Below the pieces are notes generated by a model. It was not told where the DNA came from and did no database searches. It worked only from the letters and a program-made list of their open reading frames with translations. This document shows, in pieces, positions 32,710 through 34,393 of a stretch of DNA of 34,393 nt. The DNA lies in assembly GCA_018398765.1 (NCBI GenBank), contig JAHBMJ010000671.1, forward strand, positions 8,434-42,826, written 5' to 3'. This stretch comes from Chromera velia. Taxonomy: Eukaryota; Sar; Chromeraceae. Within the stretch, counting starts at the first letter, position 1; every line of letters begins with the position of its first letter. A program made the position numbers and the translations under genes.

Positions 32710-33667
32710 ATCCATATCCTATTCCTTAGCTGACTGAGATCTTCAGACTGAGCTAGAGTCGGTAGAGTTGGTAGATCTATCTTTCTGTCTGGGCCTCGTC
32801 TCTGGTCTAGCTCTCCATCTCTCCTGCCACTACCTCCAAGGCAGCAGGAAGTTGCTATACTAACATGACTTTTTTGATTATTATGGCTAGTGTTATCTTC
32901 CTTCGTGGGAGAAGACTGCCCTAGCAGTGTGTCCAGCTGCGTATCGAACCAGCCGAACATTAGACACTCATTTATGGGCCGATAGCGATGGTAAATCAAT
33001 CAATCAATCAATCAATCAATGATGAGAGATAAGATGAAATGGCTAGTGTTATATGGACCGCGGGGTCCACGGCGGGGATTCCTGAAACATAAAATCCTAA
33101 ATAAAATCCTATTATGTTTTATCCTAACTAGGTGACGCTTAGTATGCTAAAGTATGCAGTGATATGGATTTTAGCTAGGATTTTGGTAAAATATTGATGA
33201 TCGACCCACTATAAATTCTCTTATTAAAATTATTTTAAAATTAGACTTAAAATTCTACTTAATTCAACGACCTCTATAAGACGAAACGCCGACAGTGCTC
33301 TAGGGCCCCACTAATCACGTAACATAGTGAGGCGAGCTACGGGACCGGCCAATCCCGGGGTGAGCCGAACTAACGCACACCGCCGCCGCACGGGACGCCC
33401 GCAGCTCAGAGACCAACACATGCACGCAGGCTCATGGAGGCACCGCCATGCCAGTCTGTATTAGAAGAGAATTAAATAAAATAGAAATAAAGTGGAATTA
33501 ATTCAGTCAGCTGTGTATAGCCTGGATTGAGTAAACAACAGTTGCTTGCAAAGTTTCTAGAAGCAGTTTGGAAGTGAACCTTGCACTGACAGACTTTCCA
33601 TAGTAGACTCTGAGATCTAACCTAACTAAGTGCGCTCACTTAGGAGAAGAGGAGCTACCTCCTTACG
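32710..33667. other. Region likely including the 5' LTR of a retrotransposon; boundaries unresolved
   Basis: No host gene supported. GGCTAGTGTTAT occurs at about 32885 and again at about 33042. TGGACC-GCGG-GGTCCA (about 33054-33069) is a 6-bp hairpin. TAAAATCC words and stop-dense AT-rich sequence follow. An LTR could begin at the TGTTAT near 33048 and end just before the primer-binding-site candidate at 33668, but the bases there (TTACG) do not give the usual CA end, and the 3' LTR needed to define it is outside the window. Confidence 0.4.
32996..33021. repeat. (ATCA)n tract
   Basis: Six to seven ATCA units between the 294-bp repeats and the presumed LTR. Confidence 0.9.
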
Positions 33668-33687
33668 TGGTAGCACAGAGCCTGGTT
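33668..33687 (+). other. Candidate retrotransposon primer-binding site
   Basis: TGGTAGCACAGAGCCTGGTT begins with the TGGTAGCA expected for pairing to the 3' end of an initiator Met tRNA and lies about 140 bases before the Gag frame. The match beyond eight bases is imperfect and the host tRNA is not available. Confidence 0.4.
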
Positions 33688-33825
33688 AATCTCTCCAAGA
33701 CCTCTGTTGCTCAGTCTGATCCTGTAACAGTCATCTTCTTTCTTGGTAAGTAAATTCTTTTCTTCTCGCAAGACTCTCTCTCGATAGAACAGGTTCTGCA
33801 GCAATTGCTGGGGGGGCAACAATTC

Positions 33826-34393
33826 ATGCAGCAGCAGATGATCCAGGTGCAGCAGACGCAACAACTTCAGCAACAACAGATGGACGCTCTGGGAGCACAG
33901 CAGCAACAAACAGCCACCGACGGGGGCCCCATCCATCAACAGCAGCAGCAGACATCAGAACAGCAGCAGCAGCAGCGGATGAATCAACAGCAGACTTCTC
34001 CACCTCCTCAGTGGTCGAACTTCAAGGCGAAAGAGCCGCCGGTGTTTCATGGGGACCGGAAGTTGCTCGAAGGTTGGGTTGCGGATATGAGGGAATACAT
34101 ACAGCTCTGTGCTGAGGGAATATTCAGGTGTCGAAGCAGTTGGGGTCTGTGCGTCAATACTTCTCCCGATTCCTCAAGCAATGGTATGACAAGACGCAGA
34201 GGTCCGCCTCTCCTTTTGTCAACGTAGAAGATCTCTTCACCCGTCTGTCCGAGCGTTTCCCCGATCCAAACAAACAGACAGACTTGAGAGGAGAAGTCCG
34301 GAACGTCCGTTGTCAGGGCAATGAGGGGGTTTACAAGTACTCTGTCCGATTCAACGATATTGCAGAAGGAATCGTTGATGTGAGTGAGATCGA
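33826..34393 (+). pseudogene. Gag-like retrotransposon frame, partial, with a frame break near 34114-34119
   Basis: From ATG 33826 the frame encodes a Gln-rich N-terminus (CAG/CAA runs to about 33995), then PPVFHGDRKLLEGWV and MREYIQLC, typical of retrotransposon Gag capsid regions. This frame then loses sense and stops at 34225-34227. The frame one base back is closed by TGA at 34113-34115 but opens at 34116 and continues the Gag pattern (an RQYFSRFLKQWYD-type segment, then a FNDIAEGI-type segment) to the window end. The break is therefore confined to about 34114-34119. A one-base deletion or assembly error is the simplest reading; programmed shifting inside capsid would be unusual. If the frame is opened upstream without ATG, it starts after TAA at 33751-33753. 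Confidence 0.6.

Larger units (their letters stand above)
33668..34393 (+). mobile_element. 5' internal part of an LTR retrotransposon, running off the window
   Basis: Order is primer-binding-site candidate, untranslated leader with a strong donor-like GTAAGT at 33746, Gln-rich region, then a Gag capsid-like reading frame. Only the first ~0.7 kb is visible, so protease, reverse transcriptase and integrase cannot be checked and the Ty3 or Ty1 group is not decided. Confidence 0.6.

Noticed and set aside
32700-32999. 99-codon minus-strand frame between the 294-bp repeats and the retroelement
   Set aside because: Starts with TTG, has no recognisable domain, and lies in repeat-derived DNA.
1-34393. 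tRNA, rRNA and CRISPR arrays
   Set aside because: No convincing B-box/T-arm with cloverleaf pairing, no conserved rRNA core and no repeat-spacer array seen by eye. A tRNAscan or Infernal run would be decisive.

Overview
This is nuclear DNA of a eukaryote. Genes are broken by many short introns (GT...AG; my model has 45), intergenic DNA is AT-rich, and microsatellites are dense. The style suggests a protist, possibly a chromerid-type alveolate alga. That guess rests on gene style, not on a marker gene. Nothing prokaryotic was seen: no operons, CRISPR arrays or Shine-Dalgarno sites. No convincing tRNA or rRNA gene was found.

Layout. 1-800 is a GA-rich low-complexity block, followed by AT-rich spacer. 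2159-7790 (+) is a 12-exon DEAD-box RNA helicase of the DDX49/Dbp8 family, about 547 aa. 7791-9194 is AT-rich spacer. 9195-9671 (+) is a two-exon gene for a 56-aa protein I do not recognise. 9751-10120 is a four-unit minisatellite. 10243-10440 (+) is a doubtful small reading frame running into a large TTC/GAA array (to about 10727). 10728-12104 is gene-free AT-rich DNA.

12105-24081 (-) is the most interesting locus. It is one gene of about 30 exons and about 1480 aa. Its N-terminal third is a seven-transmembrane MLO-type domain. The rest is a roughly 1000-residue cytosolic tail with a Ser/Gly linker, repeated D-[LF]-[FW]-G motifs, a coiled coil, a C2-like section and a charged Lys/Arg/Ser-rich end. 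I know of no described MLO protein with this tail. Adjacent exons agree in phase except around exons 4-5, where one base is unaccounted for.

24082-26008 is the shared upstream region of the MLO-like gene and a divergent M16A metalloprotease (insulin-degrading enzyme type), 26009-31343 (+), five exons, 1382 aa, with intact zinc-site residues. The right end is repeat-derived: a tandem pair of 294-bp repeats (32101-32709) diverged mainly at CpG sites, then the 5' part of an LTR-type retrotransposon (candidate primer-binding site 33668-33687, Gag from about 33826 with an internal frame break) that runs off the window.

The genes are not an operon or pathway: ribosome biogenesis, a membrane-signalling candidate and peptide degradation. 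What they share is the splice signal. About half of the modelled donors read GTC at +1 to +3, GTCAGT being the commonest hexamer, often extended into a (TCAG)n tract. Most acceptors are TGCAG.
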